Of a stretch of DNA of 64,000 nt, positions 53,250 through 64,000 are shown in pieces. This DNA is from Auanema rhodensis (Eukaryota > Nematoda > Chromadorea > Rhabditida > Rhabditidae), in NCBI GenBank assembly GCA_964057225.1, contig OZ059896.1:11640501-11704500 (forward strand), written 5' to 3'. The number at the start of each line of letters is the position of its first letter. The first letter of the stretch is position 1. The translations under genes were made by a program, and so were the position numbers. The notes beneath the pieces were generated by a model that had not been told where the DNA came from, made no database searches, and was given only the letters and a program-made list of their open reading frames with translations.

Positions 53250-56200
53250 ATTGTGATGCTCAAAAACTGAAACATTTAAATATTTTGTATTTTCTTAACC
53301 ATTTCACCAAATCTATTTTATTTAATTCCATATTTTAAACAATTTTATAATTCTACCACTATTTCATAATTTCATTTTTTAAATTTTTAATCATTAAAAA
53401 ACATATAAATTTCAATATTGTGATGCTCAAAAACTGAAACATTTAAATATTTTGTATTTTCTAAACCATTTCACTAAATCTATTTTATTTAATTCCATAT
53501 TTTAAACAATTTTATAATTCTACCACTATTTCATAATTTCATTTTTTAAATTTTTAATCATTAAAAAACATATAAATTTCAATATTGTGATGCTCAAAAA
53601 CTGAAACATTTAAATATTTTGTATTTTCTAAACCCTTTCACTAAATCTATTTTATTTAATTCCATATTTTAAACAATTTTATAATTCTACCACTATTTCA
53701 TAATTTCATTTTTTAAATTTTTAATCATTAAAAAACATATAAATTTCAATATTGTGATGCTCAAAAACTGAAACATTTAAATATTTTGTATTTTCTAAAC
53801 CATTTCACTAAATCTATTTTATTTAATTCCATATTTTAAACAATTTTATAATTCTACCACTATTTCATAATTTCATTTTTTAAATTTTTAATCATTAAAA
53901 AACATATAAATTTCAATATTGTGATGATCAAAACTGAAACATTTAAATATTTTGTATTTTCTAAACCATTTCACTAAATCTATTTTATTTAATTCCATAT
54001 TTTAAACAATTTTATAATTCTACCACTATTTCATAATTTCATTTTTTAAATTTTTAATCATTAAAAAACATATAAATTTCAATATTGTGATGCTCAAAAA
54101 CTGAAACATTTAAATATTTTGTATTTTCTTAACCATTTCACTAAATCTATTTTATTTAATTCCATATTTTAAACAATTTTATAATTCTACCACTATTTCA
54201 TAATTTCATTCTTTAAATTTTTAATCATTAAAAAACATATAAATTTCAATATTGTGATGCTCAAAAACTGAAACATTTAAATATTTTGTATTTTCTTAAC
54301 CATTTCACCAAATCTATTTTATTTAATTCCATATTTTAAACAATTTTATAATTCTACCACTATTTCATAATTTCATTTTTTAAATTTTTAATCATTAAAA
54401 AACATATAAATTTCAATATTGTGATGCTCAAAAACTGAAACATTTAAATATTTTGTATTTTCTTAACCATTTCACTAAATCTATTTTATTTAATTCCATA
54501 TTTTAAACAATTTTATAATTCTACCACTATTTCATAATTTCATTCTTTAAATTTTTAATCATTAAAAAACATATAAATTTCAATATTGTGATGCTCAAAA
54601 ACTGAAACATTTAAATATTTTGTATTTTCTTAACCATTTCACCAAATCTATTTTATTTAATTCCATATTTTAAACAATTTTATAATTCTACCACTATTTC
54701 ATAATTTCATTCTTTAAATTTTTAATCATTAAAAAATATATAAATTTCAATATTGTGATAATCAAAAACTGAAACATTTAAATATTTTGTATTTTCTAAA
54801 CCATTTCACTAAATCTATTTTTTTTAATTCCATATTTTAAACAATTTTATAATTCTACCACTATTTCATAATTTCATTCTGTAAATATTTAATCATTAAA
54901 AAACATATAAATTTCAATATTGTGATGCTCAAAAACTGAAACATTTAAATATTTTGTATTTTCTAAACCATTTCACTAAATCTATTTTATTTAATTCCAT
55001 ATTTTAAACAATTTTATAATTCTACCACTATTTCATAATTTCATTCTTTAAATTTTTAATCATTAAAAAACATATAAATTTCAATATTGTGATGCTCAAA
55101 AACTGAAACATTTAAATATTTTGTATTTTCTTAACCATTTCACCAAATCTATTTTATTTAATTCCATATTTTAAACAATTTTATAATTCTACCACTATTT
55201 CATAATTTCATTTTTTAAATTTTTAATCATTAAAAAACATATAAATTTCAATATTGTGATGCTCAAAAACTGAAACATTTAAATATTTTGTATTTTCTAA
55301 ACCATTTCACTAAATCTATTTTATTTAATTCCATATTTTAAACAATTTTATATTTCTACCACTTTTTCATAATTTCATTTTTTAAATTTTTAATCATTAA
55401 AAAACATATAAATTTCAATATTGTGATGCTCAAAAACTGAAACATTTAAATATTTTGTATTTTCTAAACCCTTTCACTAAATCTATTTTATTTAATTCCA
55501 TATTTTAAACAATTTTATAATTCTACCACTATTTCATAATTTCATTTTTTAAATTTTTAATCATTAAAAAACATATAAATTTCAATATTGTGATGCTCAA
55601 AAACTGAAACATTTAAATATTTTGTATTTTCTAAACCATTTCACTAAATCTATTTTATTTAATTCCATATTTTAAACAATTTTATAATTCTACCACTATT
55701 TCATAATTTCATTTTTTAAATTTTTAATCATTAAAAAACATATAAATTTCAATATTGTGATGATCAAAACTGAAACATTTAAATATTTTGTATTTTCTAA
55801 ACCATTTCACTAAATCTATTTTATTTAATTCCATATTTTAAACAATTTTATAATTCTACCACTATTTCATAATTTCATTTTTTAAATTTTTAATCATTAA
55901 AAAACATATAAATTTCAATATTGTGATGCTCAAAAACTGAAACATTTAAATATTTTGTATTTTCTTAACCATTTCACTAAATCTATTTTATTTAATTCCA
56001 TATTTTAAACAATTTTATAATTCTACCACTATTTCATAATTTCATTCTTTAAATTTTTAATCATTAAAAAACATATAAATTTCAATATTGTGATGCTCAA
56101 AAACTGAAACATTTAAATATTTTGTATTTTCTTAACCATTTCACCAAATCTATTTTATTTAATTCCATATTTTAAACAATTTTATAATTCTACCACTATT

Positions 56201-56740
56201 TCATAATTTCATTTTTTAAATTTTTAATCATTAAAAAACATATAAATTTCAATATTGTGATGCTCAAAAACTGAAACATTTAAATATTTTGTATTTTCTT
56301 AACCATTTCACTAAATCTATTTTATTTAATTCCATATTTTAAACAATTTTATAATTCTACCACTATTTCATAATTTCATTCTTTAAATTTTTAATCATTA
56401 AAAAACATATAAATTTCAATATTGTGATGCTCAAAAACTGAAACATTTAAATATTTTGTATTTTCTTAACCATTTCACCAAATCTATTTTATTTAATTCC
56501 ATATTTTAAACAATTTTATAATTCTACCACTATTTCATAATTTCATTCTTTAAATTTTTAATCATTAAAAAATATATAAATTTCAATATTGTGATGATCA
56601 AAAACTGAAACATTTAAATATTTTGTATTTTCTAAACCATTTCACTAAATCTATTTTTTTTAATTCCATATTTTAAACAATTTTATAATTCTACCACTAT
56701 TTCATAATTTCATTTTGTAAATATTTAATCATTAAAAAAC
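53250..56740. repeat. Eleven-monomer higher-order repeat, two units (1836 bp)
   Basis: AAACCCTTTC at 53630 and 55466, and the rare GTAAATATTTAATC at 54881 and 56717, are both 1836 bp apart (11 x 167 minus 1, one short monomer). The order of other variants between these markers also repeats. Confidence 0.85.
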
Positions 56741-57000
56741 ATATAAATTTCAATATTGTGATGCTCAAAAACTGGAACATTTAAATATTTTGTATTTTCT
56801 TAACCATTTCACCAAATCTATTTTATTTAATTCCATATTTTAAACAATTTTATAATTCTACCACTATTTCATAATTTCATTCTTTAAATTTTTAATCATT
56901 AAAAAACATATAAATTTCAATATTGTGAAGATCAAAAACTGAAACATTTAAATATTTTGTATTTTCTAAACCATTTCACTAAATCTATTTTTTTTAATTC

Positions 57001-59123
57001 CATATTTTAAACAATTTTATAATTCTACCACTATTTCATAATTTCATTTTTTAAATTTTTAATCATTAAAAAACATATAAATTTCAATATTGTGATGCTC
57101 AAAAACTGAAACATTTAAATATTTTGTATTTTCTTAACCATTTCACTCCATCTATTTTATTTAATCCCATATTTTATACAATTTTTTAATTCTACCACAA
57201 TTTCATAATTTCATTTTTTAAATTTTCAATCATTAAAAAACATTTAAATTTTAATATTGTGATGCTCAAAAACTGAAACATTTAAATATTTTGTATTTTC
57301 TTAACCATTTCACCAAATCTATTTTATTTAATTCCATATTTTAAACAATTTTATAATTCTACCACTATTTCATAATTTCATTTTTTAAATTTTTAATCAT
57401 TAAAAAACATATAAATTTCAATATTGTGATGCTCAAAAACTGAAACATTTAAATATTTTGTATTTTCTTAACCATTTCACTAAATCTATTTTATTTAATT
57501 CCATATTTTAAACAACTTTATAATTCTACCACTATTTCATAATTTCATTCTTTAAATTTTTAATCATTAAAAAACATATAAATTTCAATATTGTGATGCT
57601 CAAAAACTGAAACATTTAAATATTTTGTATTTTCTTAACCATTTCACTAAATCTATTTTATTTAATTCCATATTTTAAACAACTTTATAATTCTACCACT
57701 ATTTCATAATTTCATTCTTTAAATTTTTAATCATTAAAAAACATATAAATTTCAATATTGTGATGCTCAAAAACTGAAACATTTAAATATTTTGTATTTT
57801 CTTAACCATTTCACTCCATCTCTTTTATTTAATCCCATATTTTAAACAATTTTATAATTCTACCACTATTTCATAATTTCATTCTTTAAATTTTTAATCA
57901 TTAAAAAACATATAAATTTCAATATTGTGATGCTCAAAAACTGAAACATTTAAATATTTTGTATTTTCTAAACCATTTCACTAAACCTATTTTTTTTAAT
58001 TCCATATTTTAAACAATTTTATAATTCTACCACTATTTCATAATTTCATTTTTTAAATTTTTAATCATTAAAAAACATATAAATTTCAATATTGTGATGC
58101 TCAAAAACTGGAACATTTAAATATTTTGTATTTTCTTAACCATTTCACCAAATCTATTTTATTTAATTCCATATTTTAAACAATTTTATAATTCTACCAC
58201 TATTTCATAATTTCATTTTTTAAATTTTTAATCATTAAAAAACATATAAATTTCAATATTGTGATGCTCAAAAACTGAAACATTTAAATATTTTGTATTT
58301 TCTAAACCATTTCACTAAATCTATTTTTTTTAATTCCATATTTTAAACAATTTTATAATTCTACCACTATTTCATAATTTCATTTTTTAAATTTTTAATC
58401 ATTAAAAAACATATAAATTTCAATATTGTGATGCTCAAAAACTGAAACATTTAAATATTTTGTATTTTCTAAACCATTTCACTAAATCTATTTTATTTAA
58501 TTCCATATTTTAAACAATTTTATAATTCTACCACTATTTCATAATTTCATTTTTTAAATTTTTAATCATTAAAAAACATATAAATTTCAATATTGTGATG
58601 CTCAAAAACTGAAACATTTAAATATTTTGTATTTTCTTAACCATTTCACTCCATCTATTTTATTTAATCCCATATTTTATACAATTTTTTAATTCTACCA
58701 CAATTTCATAATTTCATTTTTTAAATTTTCAATCATTAAAAAACATTTAAATTTTAATATTGTGATGCTCAAAAACTGAAACATTTAAATATTTTGTATT
58801 TTCTTAACCATTTCACCAAATCTATTTTATTTAATTCCATATTTTAAACAATTTTATAATTCTACCACTATTTCATAATTTCATTTTTTAAATTTTTAAT
58901 CATTAAAAAACATATAAATTTCAATATTGTGATGCTCAAAAACTGAAACATTTAAATATTTTGTATTTTCTTAACCATTTCACTAAATCTATTTTATTTA
59001 ATTCCATATTTTAAACAACTTTATAATTCTACCACTATTTCATAATTTCATTCTTTAAATTTTTAATCATTAAAAAACATATAAATTTCAATATTGTGAT
59101 GCTCAAAAACTGAAACATTTAAA
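57001..59123. repeat. Nine-monomer duplication (1503-bp offset)
   Basis: A distinctive monomer (CACTCCATCTATTTTATTT, then ATTTTATACAATTTTTTAATT) occurs at 57144 and 58647, 9 x 167 apart, and again at 62095 beyond the LTR-like insert. The first two copies share about 620 bp before one monomer is missing from the second. Confidence 0.8.
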
Positions 59124-59574
59124 TATTTTGTATTTTCTTAACCATTTCACTCCATCTCTTTTATTTAATCCCATATTTTAAACAATTTTATAATTCTACC
59201 ACTATTTCATAATTTCATTCTTTAAATTTTTAATCATTAAAAAACATTTAAATTTCAATATTGTGATGATCAAAAACTGAAACATTTAAATATTTTGTAT
59301 TTTCTAAACCATTTCACTCCATCTCTTTTATTTAATTCCATAGTTTAAACAATTTTATATTTCTACCACAATTTCATAATTTCATTTTTTAAATTTTTAA
59401 TCATTAAAAAACATATAAATTTCAATATTGTGATGATCAAAAACTGAAACATTTAAATATTTTATATTTTCTAAACCATTTCACTCCATCTCTTTTATTT
59501 AATTCCATATTTTAAACAATTTCATAATTCTACCACTATTTCATAATTTCATTTTTTAAATTTTTAATCATTAT

Positions 59575-59586
59575 GTGCTGAAGCAC
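59575..59586. other. Short hairpin at LTR-like 5' end
   Basis: GTGCT-GA-AGCAC forms a 5-bp inverted repeat immediately inside the first T of the element. Confidence 0.55.
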
Positions 59587-59880
59587 TCTCATCCCGTGAT
59601 AATAGTGTTCCTCCTCAGTTTAAGTTCAATTGTACTTCTTTATTGTCCTCTCTTTGTACTATCCATTATCCTCAACTATCTAATCGATAATCCTGTAAGT
59701 TGTCACCAACGGCCGATTTGCCGATGAATCACCTATCGCCCTTTGCCATCTGATCCATTAGGCAAGATCTTAGGCGCGATAGCCGTCGCCCACTTGCAAG
59801 GGGGATGAATCACGTAGGATTTAGACCCCTCCTCTCGCTTTCTACAATTAATACATTATCTTTCACTTCCGGGGACCTAG

Positions 59881-59888
59881 TATATAAA
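59881..59888 (+). promoter_or_regulatory. TATA box of LTR-like copy 1
   Basis: TATATAAA followed by CCCGC, about 110 bp before AATAAA. Conserved in copy 2 at 63746-63753 on the minus strand. This is the main reason to read the element as an LTR with a promoter. Confidence 0.55.
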
Positions 59889-59992
59889 CCCGCAATAATT
59901 CTTCTAAATCATGTCTCAATATTATTTTGCCACCGCTATCATCTTCCCGTCAATTTATTTCATTTTACTCGTATTGTATTCGTATCGCCGAT

Positions 59993-59998
59993 AATAAA
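59993..59998 (+). promoter_or_regulatory. Polyadenylation signal of LTR-like copy 1
   Basis: AATAAA, also present in copy 2 (63635-63640, minus strand) despite nearby substitutions. Confidence 0.55.
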
Positions 59999-60100
59999 CT
60001 CTTCTCTTGTACTCGCGTCTATTGCCTATTACTTGGACTAATATTCCACTACCACTGAACCACAAATGCCCGTTATTCGCTCTCCAACTAGAGGACAAAA

Positions 60101-63100
60101 ATTTTATTTAATTCCATATTTTAAACAATTTTATAATTCTACCACTATTTCATAATTTCATTTTTTAAATTTTTAATCATTAAAAAACATATAAATTTCA
60201 ATATTGTGATGATCAAAAACTGAAACATTTAAATATTTTATATTTTCTAAACCATTTCACTCCATCTCTTTTATTTAATTCCATATTTTAAACAATTTCA
60301 TAATTCTACCACTATTTCATAATTTCATTTTTTAAATTTTCAATCATTAAAAAACATATAAATTTCAATATTGTGATGCTCAAAAACTGAAACATTTAAA
60401 TATTTTGTATTTTCTTAACCATTTCACCAAATCTATTTTATTTAATTCCATATTTTAAACAATTTTATAATTCTACCACTATTTCATAATTTCATTCTTT
60501 AAATTTTTAATCATTAAAAAACATATAAATTTCAATATTGTGATGATCAAAAACTGAAACATTTAAATATTTTGTATTTTCTTAACCATTTCACCAAATC
60601 TATTTTATTTAATTCCATATTTTAAACAATTTTATAATTCTACCACTATTTCATAATTTCATTTTTTAATTTTTTAATCATTAAAAAACATATAAATTTC
60701 AATATTGTGATGCTCAAAAACTGAAACATTTAAATATTTTGTATTTTCTTAACCATTTCACTCCATCTCTTTTATTTAATCCCATATTTTAAACAATTTT
60801 ATAATTCTACCACTATTTCATATTTTCATTCTTTAAATTTTTAATCATTAAAAAACATATAAATTTCAATATTGTGATGCTCAAAAACTGAAACATTTAA
60901 ATATTTTGTATTTTCTTAACCATTTCACCAAATCTATTTTATTTAATTCCATATTTTAAACAATTTTATAATTCTACCACTATTTCATAATTTCATTCTT
61001 TAAATTTTTAATCATTAAAAAATATATAAATTTCAATATTGTGATGATCAAAAACTGAAACATTTAAATATTTTGTATTTTCTAAACCATTTCACTAAAT
61101 CTATTTTTTTTAATTCCATATTTTAAACAATTTTATAATTCTACCACTATTTCATAATTTCATTTTTTAATTTTTTAATCATTAAAAAACATATAAATTT
61201 CAATATTGTGATGCTCAAAAACTGAAACATTTAAATATTTTGTATTTTCTTAACCATTTCACTCCATCTCTTTTATTTAATCCCATATTTTAAACAATTT
61301 TTTAATTCTACCACTATTTCATATTTTCATTCTTTAAATTTTTAATCATTAAAAAACATATAAATTTCAATATTGTGATGATCAAAAACTGAAACATTTA
61401 AATATTTTGTATTTTCTTAACCATTTCACCAAATCTATTTTATTCAATTCCATATTTTAAACAATTTTATAATTCTACCACTATTTCATAATTTCATTTT
61501 TTAAATTTTTAATCATTAAAAAACATATAAATTTCAATATTGTGATGCTCAAAAACTGAAACATTTAAATATTTTGTATTTTCTTAACCATTTCACCAAA
61601 TCTATTTTATTTAATTCCATATTTCAAACAATTTTATAATTCTACCACTATTTCATAATTTCATTTTTTAAATTTTTAATCATTAAAAAACATATAAATT
61701 TCAATATTGTGATGCTCAAAAACTGAAACATTTAAATATTTTGTATTTTCTTAACCATTTCACTCCATCTCTTTTATTTAATCCCATATTTTAAACAATT
61801 TTATAATTCTACCACTATTTCATAATTTCATTCTTTAAATTTTTAATCATTAAAAAACATATAAATTTCAATATTGTGATGCTCAAAAACTGAAACATTT
61901 AAATATTTTGTATTTTCTAAACCATTTCACTAAATCTATTTTTTTTAATTCCATATTTTAAACAATTTTATAATTCTACCACTATTTCATAATTTCATTT
62001 TTTAAATTTTTAATCATTAAAAAACATATAAATTTCAATATTGTGATGCTCAAAAACTGAAACATTTAAATATTTTGTATTTTCTTAACCATTTCACTCC
62101 ATCTATTTTATTTAATCCCATATTTTATACAATTTTTTAATTCTACCACAATTTCATAATTTCATTTTTTAAATTTTCAATCATTAAAAAACATTTAAAT
62201 TTTAATATTGTGATGCTCAAAAACTGAAACATTTAAATATTTTGTATTTTCTTAACCATTTCACCAAATCTATTTTTTTTAATTCCATATTTTAAACAAT
62301 TTTATAATTCTACCACTATTTCATAATTTCATTTTTTAAATTTTTAATCATTAAAAAACATATAAATTTCAATATTGTGATGCTCAAAAACTGAAACATT
62401 TAAATATTTTGTATTTTCTTAACCATTTCACTAAATCTGTTTTATTTAATTCCATATTTTAAACAACTTTATAATTCTACCACTATTTCATAATTTCATT
62501 CTTTAAATTTTTAATCATTAAAAAACATATAAATTTCAATATTGTGATGCTCAAAAACTGAAACATTTAAATATTTTGTATTTTCTTAACCATTTCACTC
62601 CATCTCTTTTATTTAATCCCATATTTTAAACAATTTTATAATTCTACCACTATTTCATAATTTCATTCTTTAAATTTTTAATCATTAAAAAACATATAAA
62701 TTTCAATATTGTGATGCTCAAAAACTGAAACATTTAAATATTTTGTATTTTCTAAACCATTTCACTAAACCTATTTTTTTTAATTCCATATTTTAAACAA
62801 TTTTATAATTCTACCACTATTTCATAATTTCATTTTTTAAATTTTTAATCATTAAAAAACATATAAATTTCAATATTGTGATGCTCAAAAACTGGAACAT
62901 TTAAATATTTTGTATTTTCTTAACCATTTCACCAAATCTATTTTATTTAATTCCATATTTTAAACAATTTTATAATTCTACCACTATTTCATAATTTCAT
63001 TCTTTAAATTTTTAATCATTAAAAAACATATAAATTTCAATATTGTGATGATCAAAAACTGAAACATTTAAATATTTTGTATTTTCTAAACCATTTCACT

Positions 63101-63527
63101 AAATCTATTTTTTTTAATTCCATATTTTAAACAATTTTATAATTCTACCACTATTTCATAATTTCATTTTTTAAATTTTTAATCATTAAAAAACATATAA
63201 ATTTCAATATTGTGATGATCAAAACTGAAACATTTAAATATTTTGTATTTTCTTAACCATTTCACTCCATCTCTTTTATTTAATCCCATATTTTAAACAA
63301 TTTTATAATTCTACCACTATTTCATAATTTCATTCTTTAAATTTTTAATCATTAAAAAACATATAAATTTCAATATTGTGATGCTCAAAAACTGAAACAT
63401 TTAAATATTTTGTATTTTCTAAACCATTTCACTAAATCTATTTTTTTTAATTCCATATTTTAAACAATTTTATAATTCTACCACTATTTCATAATTTCAT
63501 TTTTTAAATTTTTAATCATTAAAAAAC
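60101..63527. repeat. 167-bp satellite array, block 7 (between inverted LTR-like copies)
   Basis: About 20.5 monomers in the same orientation as the rest, so the DNA between the inverted elements has not itself been inverted. Many monomers have the T-rich AATCTATTTTTTTTAATTCC variant, and one short monomer lies near 63220. No genes seen. Confidence 0.96.
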
Positions 63528-64000
63528 TGTCGTTTTGTCCTCTAGTTGGAGAGCGAATAACGGGCATTTGTGGTTCAGTGGTAGTGGAATATTAGTCCAA
63601 GTAATAGGCAATAGACGCGAGTACAAGAGAAGAGTTTATTGTCGGCGATACGAATACAATACGAGTAAAATAGCAATAAATTGACGGGAAGATGATAGCG
63701 GTGGCAGGATAATATTGAGACATGATTTAGAAGAATTATTGCGGGTTTATATACTAGGTCCCCGGAAGTGATAGATAATGTATTAATTGTAGAAAGCGAG
63801 AGGAGGGGTCTAAATCCTATGTGATTCATCCTCCTTGCAAGTGGGCGACGGCTATCGCGCCTAAGATCTTGCCTAATGGATCAGATGGCAAAGGGCGATA
63901 GGTGATTCATCGGCAAATCGGCCGTTGGTGACAACTTACAGGATTATCGATTAGATAGTTGAGGATAATGGATAGTACAAAGAGAGGACAATAAAGAAGT
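63528..64000 (-). mobile_element. LTR-like element copy 2, minus strand, cut by window end
   Basis: Reverse complement of 59634-60100 plus the intact terminal CGACA (read here as TGTCG at 63528). It begins after TTAATCATTAAAAAAC in the monomer, 6 bp from the site used by copy 1. It differs from copy 1 at scattered sites (for example GCAAGGAGGATG for GCAAGGGGGATG, and TTATCCTGCC for TTATTTTGCC), a few percent by eye, so these are separate insertions or old copies. TATA box at 63746-63753 and AATAAA at 63635-63640 (reverse strand). Internal retroelement sequence beyond the window cannot be excluded, so it may be solo or the 3' LTR of a longer element. Confidence 0.7.

Larger units (their letters stand above)
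45175..59573. repeat. 167-bp satellite array, block 6
   Basis: About 86 monomers. Dominated by CATATAAATTTC, CTTAACC and CACCAAATC variants, and rich in 166-bp monomers (GATGATCAAAACTG, for example near 45252, 47924, 49260, 49926, 50592, 50759, 51246, 51427, 51592, 52758, 53928 and 55762). TTTCCATCATT monomers occur only at about 41.5-47.2 kb. No genes or RNA genes seen. Confidence 0.97.
59574..60100 (+). mobile_element. LTR-like element (probable solo LTR), copy 1, 3' end truncated
   Basis: 527 bp unrelated to the satellite. It starts TGTGCTGAAGCACTC and contains a TATA box (TATATAAA, 59881-59888) and AATAAA (59993-59998) in LTR order. The second copy shows that the family ends in GGACAAAACGACA, so the full element has TGT...ACA termini; here the last five bases CGACA are missing. 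The satellite stops after TTAATCATTA and resumes at ATTTTATTTAATTCC, exactly 85 bp further into the monomer, so the 3' edge was deleted together with any target duplication. No internal retroelement sequence is present. Short open frames inside show no recognisable domain. The superfamily (Ty3/gypsy or BEL/Pao) cannot be told from the LTR alone. Confidence 0.7.

Noticed and set aside
59805-60041. 78-codon open frame in LTR-like copy 1 (and 84 codons in copy 2)
   Set aside because: It lies across the TATA box and polyadenylation signal of a probable LTR and changes frame and ending between copies. It is not gag- or pol-like.
59574-64000. A single LTR retrotransposon bounded by the two LTR-like copies
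   Set aside because: The copies are in opposite orientation and the DNA between them is only satellite in its normal orientation, with no gag, pol or primer-binding site.
1-64000. tRNA, rRNA or other RNA genes, and telomeric repeats
   Set aside because: I found no cloverleaf-like block, rRNA-like stretch or TTAGG/TTAGGG tract; the non-satellite sequence is accounted for by the mobile elements listed.

Overview
This window looks like eukaryotic heterochromatin, not a gene-bearing region. About 87% of it (roughly 55.5 kb) is one AT-rich satellite DNA in head-to-tail array, all in one orientation. The monomer is 167 bp and about 82% A+T by counting one copy, and about 330 monomers are present. 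A repeat this close to one nucleosome plus linker, in a megasatellite block broken only by transposons, is typical of centromeric or pericentromeric arrays. The Tc1-like transposon, the LTR-like element with TATA and AATAAA signals, and the lack of host genes fit an animal genome. An arthropod is my best guess, but the sequence does not prove it.

Layout: satellite 1-4777; a 538-bp MITE-like element with 68-bp inverted ends and an 8-bp target duplication (4778-5315); satellite 5316-10840; an unclassified composite insert, copy 1 (about 10841-13408, carrying an internal 1021-bp tandem duplication); satellite 13409-15121; composite insert copy 2 without that duplication (about 15122-16668); satellite 16669-39343; a complete 1413-bp Tc1-like transposon with an intact 341-codon transposase (39344-40756); satellite 40757-43761; a second Tc1-like copy (43762-45174); satellite 45175-59573; an LTR-like sequence on the plus strand lacking its last 5 bp (59574-60100); satellite 60101-63527; and a second LTR-like copy on the minus strand that runs off the window (63528-64000).

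The transposase pair holds the only convincing coding sequences. The rest of the biology is array dynamics. Many multiples of 167 bp recur (offsets of 500, 668, 835, 1002, 1336, 1503, 1670 and 1836/1837 bp), showing repeated unequal exchange or amplification of blocks of 3 to 11 monomers. Two of the transposable inserts were copied along with their satellite flanks: the Tc1 copies sit at an exact 4418-bp offset and the composite insert copies at 4281 bp (left edge) and 3260 bp (right edge). The array also keeps empty-site paralogues of the Tc1 insertion. Monomer variants are unevenly distributed from left to right, including a 166-bp class that lacks one A and is absent from the first 14 kb. 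I found no defence system, CRISPR array, RNA gene or host gene.
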